Shown: positions 19,054-26,752, numbered from the stretch's first letter. The stretch is 40,542 nt of DNA from Erysipelotrichaceae bacterium (GCA_016280635.1 JAEEHC010000040.1:1-40542); one strand, 5' to 3'. Made by a program: numbers and translations. Notes: generated by a model from the letters alone, not told the origin.

Positions 19054-19562
19054 TTTCCGGCTACTTCCTTAATGAAGCTGTCAATGCTTTCGCGGTCAGC
19101 TTTGCTGTCGAGCTTCTGCTGAAGCAGCTTTTCCGCCGCGCTCATAGCAATCTCGACAACTTCCTCATGCATTTCTTCCAACATCTTATTCTTTTCCAGA
19201 GTGATATTACGCTGAGCTTCCTCAACCAGCTGCTGTGACTTCTGCCGTCCTTCGCTGATCAGGTTGTCCTTCAGCTTCTGGCCATCGGCCTGAGCCTTGA
19301 CAAGGATCTGCTGAGCCTGCAGATTGGCATCTTCGATCTGCTGATCGATGCCGGCGAGGATCTGCTCATTTTTCTGCTTCAGTTCTTCAGCGGCCGTCAG
19401 TCTCTTCTGTTCATATTCGCTTCTGGCATCCAGAATCCTCTTGACCGGCTTCCAGGCCAGCTTGTACATCAGAAGAAACAGTACGGCGGTAGCGCAGAGT
19501 TGAGTAATTACAGTCAAGATATTTGGCATTAATTGGCTTAATACATCAATATCTATGTTCAT
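19050..19562 (-). CDS. atpF: ATP synthase Fo b subunit
   Basis: A 170-residue peripheral-stalk subunit. One N-terminal transmembrane helix (about 14-36, [20 protein letters not shown]) is followed by the conserved [10 protein letters not shown] and a long charged coiled coil (about 45-150) rich in Glu, Lys and Gln. It normally dimerises and binds delta at the top of F1. Here the delta moiety is attached to alpha, so its partner would be the fusion protein. It is 13 nt from atpE and overlaps the fusion gene by 4 nt. Confidence 0.95.
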   Translation of the reverse strand: MNIDIDVLSQLMPNILTVITQLCATAVLFLLMYKLAWKPVKRILDARSEYEQKRLTAAEELKQKNEQILAGIDQQIEDANLQAQQILVKAQADGQKLKDNLISEGRQKSQQLVEEAQRNITLEKNKMLEEMHEEVVEIAMSAAEKLLQQKLDSKADRESIDSFIKEVAGK

Positions 19563-19575
19563 AATTACCTTCCTC

Positions 19576-19812
19576 TTATAACTTGTTGCCTAAAACGAAG
19601 ATGATCAAGAATGAAACCAGCAGGCCGTAGATGGCGCAGGTTTCCGAAATGGCAGCGCCGATGATGGCCATACCCTGGATCTTGCCGGAGGCGTCCGGGT
19701 TCTTGCCGATTGATTCAACGGCAGCGATGGCGACTTTGCCTTCAAAGATACCGGTAACCATGCCGGTCATGACGGATAAGGCAGCGGCGAACGCTAACAG
19801 TGCTACTTCCAT
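19576..19812 (-). CDS. atpE: ATP synthase Fo c subunit (rotor ring), two-carboxylate type
   Basis: A 78-residue helical hairpin with two transmembrane helices (about 3-28 and 47-73) and a polar loop containing ESIGKNPDASGKIQG. The essential ion-binding carboxylate is E57 in AAISETCAIYG. A second glutamate, E24 in GIFEGK, occupies the helix-1 position that is Gln in the Na+-binding ring of Ilyobacter and Glu in that of Fusobacterium. T58 and Y62 also match the Na+-site pattern (E-S/T-x-x-x-Y). Na+ coupling is therefore plausible, but this is inference. It sits between atpB and atpF with 13-14 nt gaps. Confidence 0.95.
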   Translation of the reverse strand: MEVALLAFAAALSVMTGMVTGIFEGKVAIAAVESIGKNPDASGKIQGMAIIGAAISETCAIYGLLVSFLIIFVLGNKL

Positions 19813-19826
19813 AAATTTCCTCCTAT

Positions 19827-20516
19827 TTAATCATTGCTCGGTAATTCCTTACCGATGAATGAAACTGACAGTATCACAAATATATAGGTCTGCATGGCTC
19901 CAGAGAACAGGTCAAAGTAGAAATGCAGGACCGGGGCAACGATGACTCCGAAGATGTTGAAGTCGTGCAGGAAGGGAATCAGCGAGGAGATCGAAGCCAG
20001 CATGGCATAGATGACCTTCATCAGAATGCTTCCGGCAATGATGTTGCCGAACAGACGCAGGGACAGAGAGGCAAGAGTGGAGATCTTGCTGATGATGTTG
20101 ATCAGGACAAACGGGATGAACGGTTCAAACCAGCTCTTGATGTAGCCTTTCGCTCCCCGGTATTCCGCTGAGAAGACCTCAATCAGAATGCAGGTAATGG
20201 CAGCCAGTGTCAGGGTTACGCTGAAGTTGCCCGTCGGGCTTTCCAGAGCCAGCAGACCGGAAATGTTGGAAATGAAGATGTAGATCCCAACAGTCGCAAT
20301 GTAGGGCGACAGTTTTCTGGCCAGATCCTTATTGGTCTTTTCCCGGACAATGTTTTCAATGGCCTGAACAGCCATCATGCAGACCAGAACCACTCCGGTC
20401 GGCTTGGACAGCGGGTCAAACTTCCGCAGCCGGGAATTGATAAACAGCAACAGCAGGGCGATAAGCCCGGTCACTGCCCAGATGTAGTATACGGTCGGCT
20501 GAATTTCCACGGCCAT
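19827..20516 (-). CDS. atpB: ATP synthase Fo a subunit
   Basis: Stator membrane subunit forming the ion half-channels beside the c ring. It has about 229 residues and five to six hydrophobic helices. The essential Arg is in SLSLRLFGNIIAG (R154), and the C-terminal helix has MQTYIFVILSVSFIG. The start is uncertain. GTG at 20519 and ATG at 20516 lie too close to AAGGAGG (20519 is inside the GGTG), whereas GTG at 20510 has an 8-nt spacing and gives a 227-residue protein. All options differ by only a few residues. It overlaps or abuts the stop of the atpI-like gene, so the two are coupled. Confidence 0.95.
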   Translation of the reverse strand: MAVEIQPTVYYIWAVTGLIALLLLFINSRLRKFDPLSKPTGVVLVCMMAVQAIENIVREKTNKDLARKLSPYIATVGIYIFISNISGLLALESPTGNFSVTLTLAAITCILIEVFSAEYRGAKGYIKSWFEPFIPFVLINIISKISTLASLSLRLFGNIIAGSILMKVIYAMLASISSLIPFLHDFNIFGVIVAPVLHFYFDLFSGAMQTYIFVILSVSFIGKELPSND

Positions 20517-20824
20517 CACCTCCTTCTGAGTTTGATCATCTCTCTAAAAAACAGATAAAGCTTTACTGACATCAGTCCAAGAAAGGCTGTAAATACACTG
20601 AGGTAGCGGGGGATGATCATTCCCGCCAGCAGCGGCATCGCCAGCAGGGCGATCCTCAGCATGGCTCCAGCCAGGAGAGAAGCCATCGCTTTATTCTGTC
20701 TCTCTATCACGCTTCTGATACTGTATTCCACCAGCCGGTAGTGAACCAGACTGGCAGCAATACCCACCACCAGGCCGCACAGCAGCGCCCAGGGGCCGGG
20801 ATGCAGGATCAGATCCCTGTACAT
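20516..20824 (-). CDS. atpI: AtpI-like ATP synthase assembly protein (N-terminus probably disrupted)
   Basis: 102 residues with three hydrophobic segments (about 12-30, 45-66 and 70-93). The pattern resembles AtpI, the small membrane protein that helps assemble the c ring and often opens atp operons. The first helix expected in AtpI is missing, and the ATG at 20824 has no ribosome site. Just upstream, in the same frame, a 15-codon reading starts at ATG 20899 behind a perfect AGGAGG but is closed by TGA TGA. A hydrophobic LMTCLAVVFLN stretch lies between the two in another frame. The annotated CDS is therefore probably the 3' part of a longer gene carrying compensating frameshifts; see findings. 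Confidence 0.65.
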   Translation of the reverse strand: MYRDLILHPGPWALLCGLVVGIAASLVHYRLVEYSIRSVIERQNKAMASLLAGAMLRIALLAMPLLAGMIIPRYLSVFTAFLGLMSVKLYLFFREMIKLRRR

Positions 20825-20899
20825 TCAGAAACACTACAGCAAGACATGTCATCAGCCCTGAGCCAGGGCACCGTAGGTTTGTAGTCCATATCCTGCCAT
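20825..20899 (-). pseudogene. Frame-broken 5' part of atpI, or a leader peptide
   Basis: ATG at 20899 is preceded by AGGAGGAAAGGAG (AGGAGG with 7-nt spacing), the best ribosome site in the operon. It encodes MAGYGLQTYGALAQG and then TGA TGA. It is in frame with the atpI-like CDS that follows 75 nt later. The middle part encodes a helix-like LMTCLAVVFLNV only in the shifted frame. One missing base near 20853 and one extra base near 20826 would restore a continuous AtpI-like protein. A short leader peptide is the alternative. Confidence 0.5.
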
Positions 20900-20929
20900 C
20901 TCCTTTCCTCCTGTTGGGAATACAATAGG

Positions 20930-20938
20930 ATTTTAGCA
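20930..20938 (-). promoter_or_regulatory. Extended -10 promoter of the atp operon
   Basis: Minus strand: TATGC-TAAAAT, that is a TGC extension plus -10 TAAAAT (20930-20935), about 31 nt upstream of the strong ribosome site/ATG at 20899. A weak -35 (TGCAAA) sits about 17 bp further upstream. Confidence 0.6.
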
Positions 20939-20982
20939 TAATTGCCTTTCCTTTGCATTAAAAATCGGTCCTTCAGAAAGCA

Positions 20983-21010
20983 ACGGCGGTCCGTTTCCCG
21001 GCCGCCGTCT
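20983..21010 (-). terminator. Terminator after the msrA fusion gene
   Basis: ACGGCGG/CCGCCGT forms a 7-bp GC-rich stem with a partly paired loop. On the minus strand TTGCTTTC follows; on the plus strand CTTTTT follows. It separates the msrA fusion from the atp promoter. Confidence 0.6.
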
Positions 21011-21021
21011 TTTTCCGTTAT

Positions 21022-21936
21022 TTACTGCTTTTCCGCCAGGATCTCAGCGATCCTTTCAAGCACTTCCGCTTCCGTTTCATAACGGTAAATGTGGAAATAG
21101 GGATTCCCCGTCAGCATTGCCGATAGATTAACATCCCTGCGGCAGAACAGATAACAGGGAACACCGATCTTCTCGGCGTAAGCCAGTTCATAGCCGACCC
21201 CCAGCGATGGCGTGCTGCACTCCCCGATCAGCAGGTCACTTTCCCTCAGCCAGTACATGTCCTGGTCGTAGATGTCTTTAGCTGAAGGCCTGACTTCCAG
21301 GTCCAGATTGCCGACATGCTCAGTCAGCACGTCTGCGCTTTCCTGCAGCCGTTCGATCATCCGGCGATACAGTTGAGCGTCGTCCCGGCCGCCCCGGATC
21401 GAACCGGCAAAGTAAACCCGCAGCCTTTCCTTCTGTTCGTTGAGTTTCCTTATCTCTTCAAACTCATCAAAACTGACATGACAATAGCCATTGGGATTCT
21501 TTATCAGGTAATCCTGGTGGTACTCCTCTGCGTCATAGAAACGCTCCAGCGGTTTCAATTCCACATGAAAGGCGGGATAGTTGTCCTTCCTTTCCGAGAA
21601 GATCCGCTTAAGCAGGGGCAGGTCCGCCTCATTATCGTAATAGACTCCGGTCTGATACTGCGTTCCGACATCCTCCTTCTGCCGGTTGGCCTGGGTCGGG
21701 TCAATGCAGATGAAGAAAGCGTCAATGATCTTGCGCATCGATATCTTCCTGCTCTCATAAACGACTTTTACGGTCTCCCGGTAGCCGGTAGTATCCGTGC
21801 AGACTTCCTTGTATGTCGGATTGTCGGTATGTCCGTTGGCATAGCCAACCGTCGTGGACAGAATGCCGTCCAGCATCTGCAGGGCTCTTTCCATGCCCCA
21901 GAAGCAGCCGCCGGCCAGATAAATCGTCTTTTCCAT
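21022..21936 (-). CDS. msrA: Fusion of methionine sulfoxide reductase A with a DNPH1/Rcl-like deoxynucleoside 5'-monophosphate N-hydrolase domain
   Basis: A 304-residue protein. Residues 1-165 are a complete MsrA, which reduces methionine-S-sulfoxide. It has GGCFWG (9-14, catalytic C11), VGYANG, EVGTQY-like EDVGTQYQTGVYY (88-100), YHQDYL, and a resolving-type Cys in NGYCHV (C152). After a short charged linker, residues 172-304 match the DNPH1/Rcl family: YFAGSIRGGRDD (175-186), LTEHVGN, and PSLGVGYEL (243-251) with the nucleophile-position Glu E250. That family cleaves the N-glycosidic bond of deoxynucleoside monophosphates. The start lies 4 nt after cca, so it is coupled to it. I know of no standard protein with this pairing; see findings. 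Confidence 0.92.
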   Translation of the reverse strand: MEKTIYLAGGCFWGMERALQMLDGILSTTVGYANGHTDNPTYKEVCTDTTGYRETVKVVYESRKISMRKIIDAFFICIDPTQANRQKEDVGTQYQTGVYYDNEADLPLLKRIFSERKDNYPAFHVELKPLERFYDAEEYHQDYLIKNPNGYCHVSFDEFEEIRKLNEQKERLRVYFAGSIRGGRDDAQLYRRMIERLQESADVLTEHVGNLDLEVRPSAKDIYDQDMYWLRESDLLIGECSTPSLGVGYELAYAEKIGVPCYLFCRRDVNLSAMLTGNPYFHIYRYETEAEVLERIAEILAEKQ

Positions 21937-21940
21937 GTTC

Positions 21941-23224
21941 TTAACCTCGCTTTGCCAGTTCCAGCAGTTTCTCCCGCTGGTTCGGGTAGCCTTCCAGCAC
22001 CCTTTCCATTATCTCATTCAGCTTTTCGCCGATCTGCCTGCCCTGATAACCCAGGGCGATCAGGTCATTGCCGTTGATTTCAAGATCGGTTATCTGAACA
22101 GCTGCCCGCTGTTCAATCAGTTTCCTTACCTCCGCTTCCAGCCGGTCATACTGCTCGGGCTTACTGTAGAGGGTGTTCTGAGCAAGGGCGTCGGCTTTCT
22201 TCAGGGCGATCAGGTCCAGAGCATCATCGCCCAGCCGGTTGAGCAGCCGGCTTGGGGAAGGCAGACCGTCGTGATATCTGATCAGCTTAACGGCGGCAGT
22301 CGCCGTCTTTTTGTCCATCCGCAGCCGCTCCAGGATCTTCTGTGCCATCAGGGCTGACTCTTCGCCATGGCCGATGTAGCGGTCCCGGCCGTTTTCCCCA
22401 ACTGTCCTCACCCGCGGCTTGCCGATGTCGTGCAGTAAAGCTGCCCAGCGCACGGCCGGCTTAGCCGGACAGGCCCCGACGACCTTGACTGTATGATGCC
22501 ATAAGTCGTAAATGTGATACTTGTGATTCTGGGGGAAATCCATGATCTCGCTCAGTTCCGGGATGAATACTTCAAACACCTCTGCGTAATCAAGAAGATA
22601 TCTTTCAATGTACGAACTGCATAGGATCTCACTCATCTCTCTCTGGATCCTTTCCTGAGAGACATAGCGCAGATCGCCCTTGTGATCAAAAATCGCCTGT
22701 CTGGTCTTTTCCTCAATCTCATAGTTGAAGCGGCTGGCGAATCGGATTGCCCGCAGAATGCGCAGGGCATCCTCCTCAAAACGCTGCTGCGGATCGCCGA
22801 CGGCTCTGATGATGCCCTCATCGAGGTCGCTGCGGCCGCCAAAGAGATCAAGCAGCCCGTTGTGGTTGTAGGCCATCGCATTGATGGTAAAGTCTCTCCG
22901 GCTCAGGTCATCACGGATATTGCCGGAAAAGCGGACTTCATCGGGATGCCGATGGTCGCTGTAGAGCGTTTCCGTGCGGTAGGTTGTGACCTCAAATCCT
23001 TCATGACCGATGATCACCGTTACCGTGCCGTGTTTCAGGCCGGTATCGCTGTAATGGTCAAAGATGCGGTGCATGTCTTCAGGCGTAGCATTGGTAGTAA
23101 TGTCATAATCATGCGGCTGCAGGCCTAAAAGGCTGTCGCGAACGCAGCCACCGACCACATAGCCCTCAAAGCCGGCCTCCGCCAGCCTTTGCAGGATCCA
23201 GTTCACCTTATCAGGAATGTTCAT
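21941..23224 (-). CDS. cca: CCA-adding enzyme (tRNA nucleotidyltransferase) with HD-type C-terminal region
   Basis: A 427-residue class II nucleotidyltransferase that adds or repairs the 3' CCA of tRNAs. The N-terminal head contains YVVGGCVRDSLLG (22-34) and the catalytic DYDITT (39-44). The neck has RRDFTINAMAYN, the ERFEEDALRILRAIRFASRF-type motif (in part) and the nucleotide-selecting region. The C-terminal part has an HD segment, ALLHDIGKPRVR, as in the bacterial Cca/PolyA-polymerase-like group. It is upstream of the msrA fusion with a 4-nt gap. No clear ribosome site or promoter is visible before the ATG. Confidence 0.95.
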   Translation of the reverse strand: MNIPDKVNWILQRLAEAGFEGYVVGGCVRDSLLGLQPHDYDITTNATPEDMHRIFDHYSDTGLKHGTVTVIIGHEGFEVTTYRTETLYSDHRHPDEVRFSGNIRDDLSRRDFTINAMAYNHNGLLDLFGGRSDLDEGIIRAVGDPQQRFEEDALRILRAIRFASRFNYEIEEKTRQAIFDHKGDLRYVSQERIQREMSEILCSSYIERYLLDYAEVFEVFIPELSEIMDFPQNHKYHIYDLWHHTVKVVGACPAKPAVRWAALLHDIGKPRVRTVGENGRDRYIGHGEESALMAQKILERLRMDKKTATAAVKLIRYHDGLPSPSRLLNRLGDDALDLIALKKADALAQNTLYSKPEQYDRLEAEVRKLIEQRAAVQITDLEINGNDLIALGYQGRQIGEKLNEIMERVLEGYPNQREKLLELAKRG

Positions 23225-23280
23225 ACTAATAATGTATCACATTTGCGTTTGATGCGGCTCCTTAAGGCCCGGCAATGGGT

Positions 23281-23306
23281 AAAAGAAAACAGCGCCTTAA
23301 CGCTGT
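23281..23306 (-). terminator. Terminator of upp
   Basis: Minus strand: ACAGCG-TTAAGG-CGCTGT stem followed by TTTCTTTT, 12 nt past the upp stop. It separates upp from cca. Confidence 0.8.
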
Positions 23307-23317
23307 CTTCATGATTA

Positions 23318-23938
23318 TTACTTGGTTCCGAAGATACGGTCGCCAGCATCACCCAGACCGGGTACGATGTAGCCGATCTCGTTGAGCTTTTCGTCCTTGG
23401 CGGCCAGATAGATGTCAACATCCGGATGAGCCTTTTCCACGGCGTCAATGCCTTCCTGAACGCCGACCAGACAAACCAGGGTAATGTCAGTAGCACCGGT
23501 CTGCTTGACAAAGTTGATGGCTGCGGTGGCACTGCCGCCGGTTGCCAGCATCGGGTCAACGACGAAGACCTTGGATGAAGCGATGTTGGGAGGGAACTTG
23601 GCATAATAGGAATGCGGTTCCAGGGTTTCCTCATCGCGGTACAGCCCGACATGACCAATCTTGGCGGTTGGAATGATGGCCTGAATGCCATCGACCATGC
23701 CCAGACCGGCTCTCAGGATTGGAACGAGAACGACCGGCTTATCCAGTTCATAACCGGTTGCCTTTCCCATCGGGGTTTCGATGGGAACTTCTCTTAACGG
23801 GAAGTTCTTGGCGATCTCATAGACCATCAGTCCGCCGATTTCATCCAGGTTCTGCCGGAAGTCCTTTGTTCCGGTCTCCTTTCTGCGCATGATGGTCAGC
23901 TTATGCTTGATTAAAGGGTGGTCTAATAAGTGCAACAT
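23318..23938 (-). CDS. upp: Uracil phosphoribosyltransferase
   Basis: Salvages uracil to UMP using PRPP. The 206-residue length is standard for the family. The PRPP-binding loop [15 protein letters not shown] is at 126-140, with [11 protein letters not shown] (71-81) and the C-terminal [13 protein letters not shown] typical of UPRTs. It follows tsaC by 29 nt and precedes the cca/msrA and atp genes. The upp-atp neighbourhood is conserved in Firmicutes. An AAGGAGGAAATTAAG ribosome region precedes the ATG. Confidence 0.97.
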   Translation of the reverse strand: MLHLLDHPLIKHKLTIMRRKETGTKDFRQNLDEIGGLMVYEIAKNFPLREVPIETPMGKATGYELDKPVVLVPILRAGLGMVDGIQAIIPTAKIGHVGLYRDEETLEPHSYYAKFPPNIASSKVFVVDPMLATGGSATAAINFVKQTGATDITLVCLVGVQEGIDAVEKAHPDVDIYLAAKDEKLNEIGYIVPGLGDAGDRIFGTK

Positions 23939-23967
23939 CTTAATTTCCTCCTTGTTCTCCTTATTTT

Positions 23968-24558
23968 CTAAAGCAGTGCTTTATTAATGTCTTCAATCTT
24001 CAGATCGCCCTGCCGGAGCAGTTTCAGTTCTTCCCCGGTGCAGTCGATAATGGTGCTGGCATTCTTGGAGAAGGCCTCGCCGGCGACGATGTACTCAATG
24101 CGGCCGTCCAGCTGTTCTCTTACTTCCTGATCGGTGTTACAGGCCGGTTCACCGGAAAGGTTGGCGCTGGTAACATACATCGGTCCGACTCTTTCCAGAA
24201 GATTCAGGGCAAACAGGTCGTTGGGGATGCGCACGGCCACGGTCTGTAGGCCGTTGTCTATGACATCCTTCTTCCTCAGCACCATGGTCAGGGCTCCCGG
24301 CATGAAGCGCAGGGCCAACCTTCTTTCCCTTTCGCTCAGCCAGGCGATGGACTCCAGGTCGGCAAGAGAAGCTACCATGACCGGAAACGGCTTGGTCTCC
24401 GGCCTCTTCTTGGCCGTCTTCATTCTTTCAGCAGCTCTTTTGCTGCTGCATAAAACACCGATACCATAAACAGTATCGGTTGGAAAAGCTACAATACAAT
24501 CTTCATGTAAAGCCTGAACGATCTCTTCGAATTTGTCTTTCGTCACAATCTTGGTCAT
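23968..24558 (-). CDS. tsaC: L-threonylcarbamoyladenylate synthase (YrdC domain)
   Basis: Makes threonylcarbamoyl-AMP from Thr, bicarbonate and ATP, the first step of the t6A37 tRNA modification. It has 196 residues, a YrdC domain only, so it is TsaC-like rather than the longer Sua5. Motifs: [10 protein letters not shown] (25-34), [29 protein letters not shown] and [10 protein letters not shown]. Its promoter overlaps the end of the upstream MFS gene. It is likely cotranscribed with upp, as in Bacillus, where ywlC and upp are neighbours. Confidence 0.94.
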   Translation of the reverse strand: MTKIVTKDKFEEIVQALHEDCIVAFPTDTVYGIGVLCSSKRAAERMKTAKKRPETKPFPVMVASLADLESIAWLSERERRLALRFMPGALTMVLRKKDVIDNGLQTVAVRIPNDLFALNLLERVGPMYVTSANLSGEPACNTDQEVREQLDGRIEYIVAGEAFSKNASTIIDCTGEELKLLRQGDLKIEDINKALL

Positions 24559-24612
24559 ACGCAGTCCTTACAGCTGCCCTTGCCGGTCTGCCGGCTTAGG
24601 CCCTTACTTGGT

Positions 24613-24641
24613 ATTTTAATACAGCAGCGCTCACTGTGCAA
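24613..24641 (-). promoter_or_regulatory. Promoter of tsaC-upp
   Basis: Minus strand: TTGCAC (24636-24641), 17 bp, TAAAAT (24613-24618), about 54 nt before the tsaC ATG. The -35 lies inside the last codons of the MFS gene. A GCCGG/CCGGC hairpin occurs in the leader. Confidence 0.6.
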
Positions 24642-25797
24642 TTGCCTTTTTCTTTTCCCGGTAGTATAGCCATAAAAGCAGCAGGGAAAACGCACCGCAG
24701 CCTGACATGCCCAACAACGCGCTGTTGATGCCGATGCTCTCTTCCAGAATGCCGGTCAGAAGCGGGGCGATCAGGGAAGGAACGTTATTATAGATGGCTA
24801 AACCGATCAGCTGTCCGGAGGACTTCAGATTTTCCGGAGATTCATCATCTACCATTTCCTTGGTCGCTACCATTGCCAGCGGGAAACTCAGCCCCTGCAG
24901 AAGCGAGAGACCCAGCACGAAAGCCAGGTTGTCCGACATCCCATAAAACAGATAACGCAGCGCATAGATGACCACGGAAAGAGCGTAGATGCGGATGGCC
25001 CCATAACGCCGGGAAAGCCGGTTGGCAGTAAAGAACAGCGGCAGTTCCGCCAGAGCCATGGCTGACCAGAATAAGGAAACATGTCTTTCCGTTCCGCCGA
25101 TGAAGACGATCTTGTCAACGATGATGTAGTCTATTGCGACCAGCATCATGTAACAGAAGGTCAGGGATGCGACGATAAGGATATAGGTTCTTTTCTTTAC
25201 CAGCTTTGTAATGTCGCTCCAGTTTATCCTGGTGTCCGCCGTCTTGATGGCATCATCCATCATGGCGTTTACCGCAATCAACAGACCAATGGCGATGACC
25301 GCTGTCAATGCCAGCATCTTATAGGTACCCTTTTCAACGATCCGGCTGATCATCTCCGAACCGACTGCCCAGCCAATTGAACCATAAGCTCTGACAATGC
25401 CATAACGCCGTTTCAGTTCATCGCCGCTTTCCAGGGCATAACTGTCATAAACATTAACGGTAACCTTGAAAAACATGATGACCAGCGAAGCCGCAACGAA
25501 ATGAAACAGATAGTTATACTCATTATACCGGTAAAGCAGAGCGCAGCTGAGGGCAAAGAAAACATTCATGATGTTCAGATACCGCTTGATGGTCCGGTTG
25601 CGGTCACAGAGATAACCGACATAAAACTGCAGGGCCGTACCAAGCACCGCGCCAAAGGAAAGGATCGCGCTTCTCTGCATGGCTGAGTAGCCGATGTTGG
25701 TCAGATAAGGTATCAGAAGGCAGTAGGCAACTGCCTGGCCTACATACTCCACGAAGAAAGTCAGCTTGAACATCAATAGCTTTTTCTTTTCGTTCAT
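24631..25797 (-). CDS. Major facilitator superfamily transporter
   Basis: A 388-residue permease with about twelve hydrophobic segments and the loop 2-3 motif GYLCDRNRTIKRY, a variant of the MFS DxxxRR signature. The N-terminal FVEYVGQAVAYCLLIPYLTNIGY resembles the MFS_1-like group that includes LacY- and nucleoside-type permeases (partial resemblance only). The substrate cannot be told from sequence. The gene is monocistronic with an extended -10 promoter and a GGGGAGGAG ribosome site. No clear terminator separates it from tsaC, so some readthrough is likely. Confidence 0.85.
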   Translation of the reverse strand: MNEKKKLLMFKLTFFVEYVGQAVAYCLLIPYLTNIGYSAMQRSAILSFGAVLGTALQFYVGYLCDRNRTIKRYLNIMNVFFALSCALLYRYNEYNYLFHFVAASLVIMFFKVTVNVYDSYALESGDELKRRYGIVRAYGSIGWAVGSEMISRIVEKGTYKMLALTAVIAIGLLIAVNAMMDDAIKTADTRINWSDITKLVKKRTYILIVASLTFCYMMLVAIDYIIVDKIVFIGGTERHVSLFWSAMALAELPLFFTANRLSRRYGAIRIYALSVVIYALRYLFYGMSDNLAFVLGLSLLQGLSFPLAMVATKEMVDDESPENLKSSGQLIGLAIYNNVPSLIAPLLTGILEESIGINSALLGMSGCGAFSLLLLWLYYREKKKAIAQ

Positions 25798-25817
25798 GAG
25801 TTTCTCCTCCCCTGTCT

Positions 25818-25826
25818 ATTTTAACA
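25818..25826 (-). promoter_or_regulatory. Extended -10 promoter of the MFS gene
   Basis: Minus strand: CATGT-TAAAAT, that is TGT plus TAAAAT (25818-25823), 20 nt upstream of the MFS start codon. The -35 is poor. Confidence 0.5.
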
Positions 25827-25938
25827 TGGACGGGGCGGCTGTTGCGGCCGCGGTCTCTGATTTAACTGCTTTTTCGACTGCTCCGGCACTTTTACGACTG
25901 TCAGGGAAAATTTTTCTCGCTTTTTCTGCAGAATCCTT

Positions 25939-25944
25939 TATAAT
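25939..25944 (+). promoter_or_regulatory. -10 element of the tRNA-Ser promoter
   Basis: TATAAT lies 13 nt upstream of the mature tRNA 5' end. No convincing -35 is seen about 17 bp further upstream, where the sequence is T-rich. Confidence 0.5.
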
Positions 25945-25957
25945 AGTAGTGCACCTT

Positions 25958-26045
25958 GGAGAGTTGGCCGAGCGGTTTAAGGCACCATCTTGGAAAGGTG
26001 GCGATGTGAAAGCATCCGTGAGTTCGAATCTCATGCTCTCCGCCA
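25958..26045 (+). tRNA. tRNA-Ser (anticodon GGA)
   Basis: An 88-nt class II tRNA. The acceptor GGAGAGT pairs with GCTCTCC, discriminator G, and CCA is encoded (26043-26045). The D arm is GCC...GGC. The anticodon stem CCATC/GGTGG encloses loop TTGGAAA, with anticodon GGA reading UCC and UCU. A long variable arm GATG/CATC and a T arm with TTCGAAT complete the serine-type fold. It is the only plus-strand gene in the left part of the window and has its own terminator. Confidence 0.97.
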
Positions 26046-26053
26046 GTGAAAAC

Positions 26054-26087
26054 AAAAGCCCTTACGTCATTGATAAGGGCTTTTTTC
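26054..26087. terminator. Bidirectional terminator between tRNA-Ser and rsmD
   Basis: AAGCCCTTA/TAAGGGCTT stem with a 9-nt loop. Plus strand: TTTTTTCT follows, ending the tRNA transcript. Minus strand: TTTTGTTTTC follows, ending rsmD. Confidence 0.88.
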
Positions 26088-26093
26088 TATGGT

Positions 26094-26678
26094 TCAGTTG
26101 TCAGATTCTGATTTCTGCTCTTCTGCGATTTGGTAAAAATGCAGGTGGGAAAGTCCGTATTTCTTATCGCGGTACTTTACCAAACTGCCGTAGCGTTCAT
26201 CCAGCGGCAGGTCATCTTCCGTTCTGATGGCCAGCGATCCGCCTTTCTCGAGCAAAGCGCTGGAGCCCAGCGTCTCCATTACCGGGGCAAAGATTTCCGG
26301 TTTGGTGAATGGCGGATCAACATAGATCAGGTCAAACCGGTATTCCAGAGCGTCCATTCGCCTGATCGCACTGAATACATCTTCCCTGCATACCTCATGG
26401 TCGCAGTCTTTCAGCTGGCAGTTGGCGATGTTCTTTCTTATCACATTAACCGCTTCCCGGCCGGCATCGACCATGACGGTCTTTTTTGCTGAGCGGCTCA
26501 TGGCTTCAATGCCTACCGCGCCGCTGCCGGAAAAGAGGTCAAGAAAACGGCTGCCGTCAACTCTGAACTGCCAGATGTCAAACAGCGATTCCTTGATCCG
26601 GTCGGTTATTGGCCTGGTATCCAGCCCCTTGGGAGCCTCCAGGCGGCGATTGCGGGCGGTCCCTGATATTACGCGCAT
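26094..26678 (-). CDS. rsmD: 16S rRNA (guanine966-N2)-methyltransferase
   Basis: A 194-residue SAM-dependent methyltransferase. Motifs are the N-terminal MRVISGTARNRRLEAPKG, TRPITDRIKESLFD, the SAM-binding loop FLDLFSGSGAVGIEAMSR, and the catalytic (N/D)PP(Y/F) as VDPPF. The length is normal for RsmD. It faces the tRNA-Ser gene convergently, shares its terminator, and is divergent from patB. It appears to be monocistronic. In many Firmicutes rsmD is followed by coaD, which is not the case here. Confidence 0.94.
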   Translation of the reverse strand: MRVISGTARNRRLEAPKGLDTRPITDRIKESLFDIWQFRVDGSRFLDLFSGSGAVGIEAMSRSAKKTVMVDAGREAVNVIRKNIANCQLKDCDHEVCREDVFSAIRRMDALEYRFDLIYVDPPFTKPEIFAPVMETLGSSALLEKGGSLAIRTEDDLPLDERYGSLVKYRDKKYGLSHLHFYQIAEEQKSESDN

Positions 26679-26702
26679 CTTGCTTACCTCTATTAAATAT
26701 TA

Positions 26703-26731
26703 ACCTATTTTATCGCAAAACAAAAATAGGT
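26703..26731. repeat. Inverted repeat in the rsmD/patB divergent region
   Basis: ACCTATTTT (26703-26711) and AAAATAGGT (26723-26731) are perfect 9-bp inverted arms with 11 bp between them. They sit just upstream of the patB extended -10 and downstream of the likely rsmD promoter region. This could be an operator. It has no T tract that would make it a terminator. Confidence 0.6.
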
Positions 26732-26743
26732 CATGTCCGCTCA

Positions 26744-26752
26744 TGATATAAT
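26744..26752 (+). promoter_or_regulatory. Extended -10 promoter of patB
   Basis: TGA-TATAAT (TATAAT at 26747-26752), 21 nt upstream of the first ATG. No strong -35, in keeping with an extended -10 type. Confidence 0.6.

Noticed and set aside
21316-22077. Plus-strand open frame of 253 codons
   Set aside because: It is antisense to the msrA fusion and cca, with no domain signature.
25848-25860. GC-rich palindromic tract (GCGGCCGC) before the MFS gene
   Set aside because: It is a short chance palindrome with no terminator tail and no visible role.
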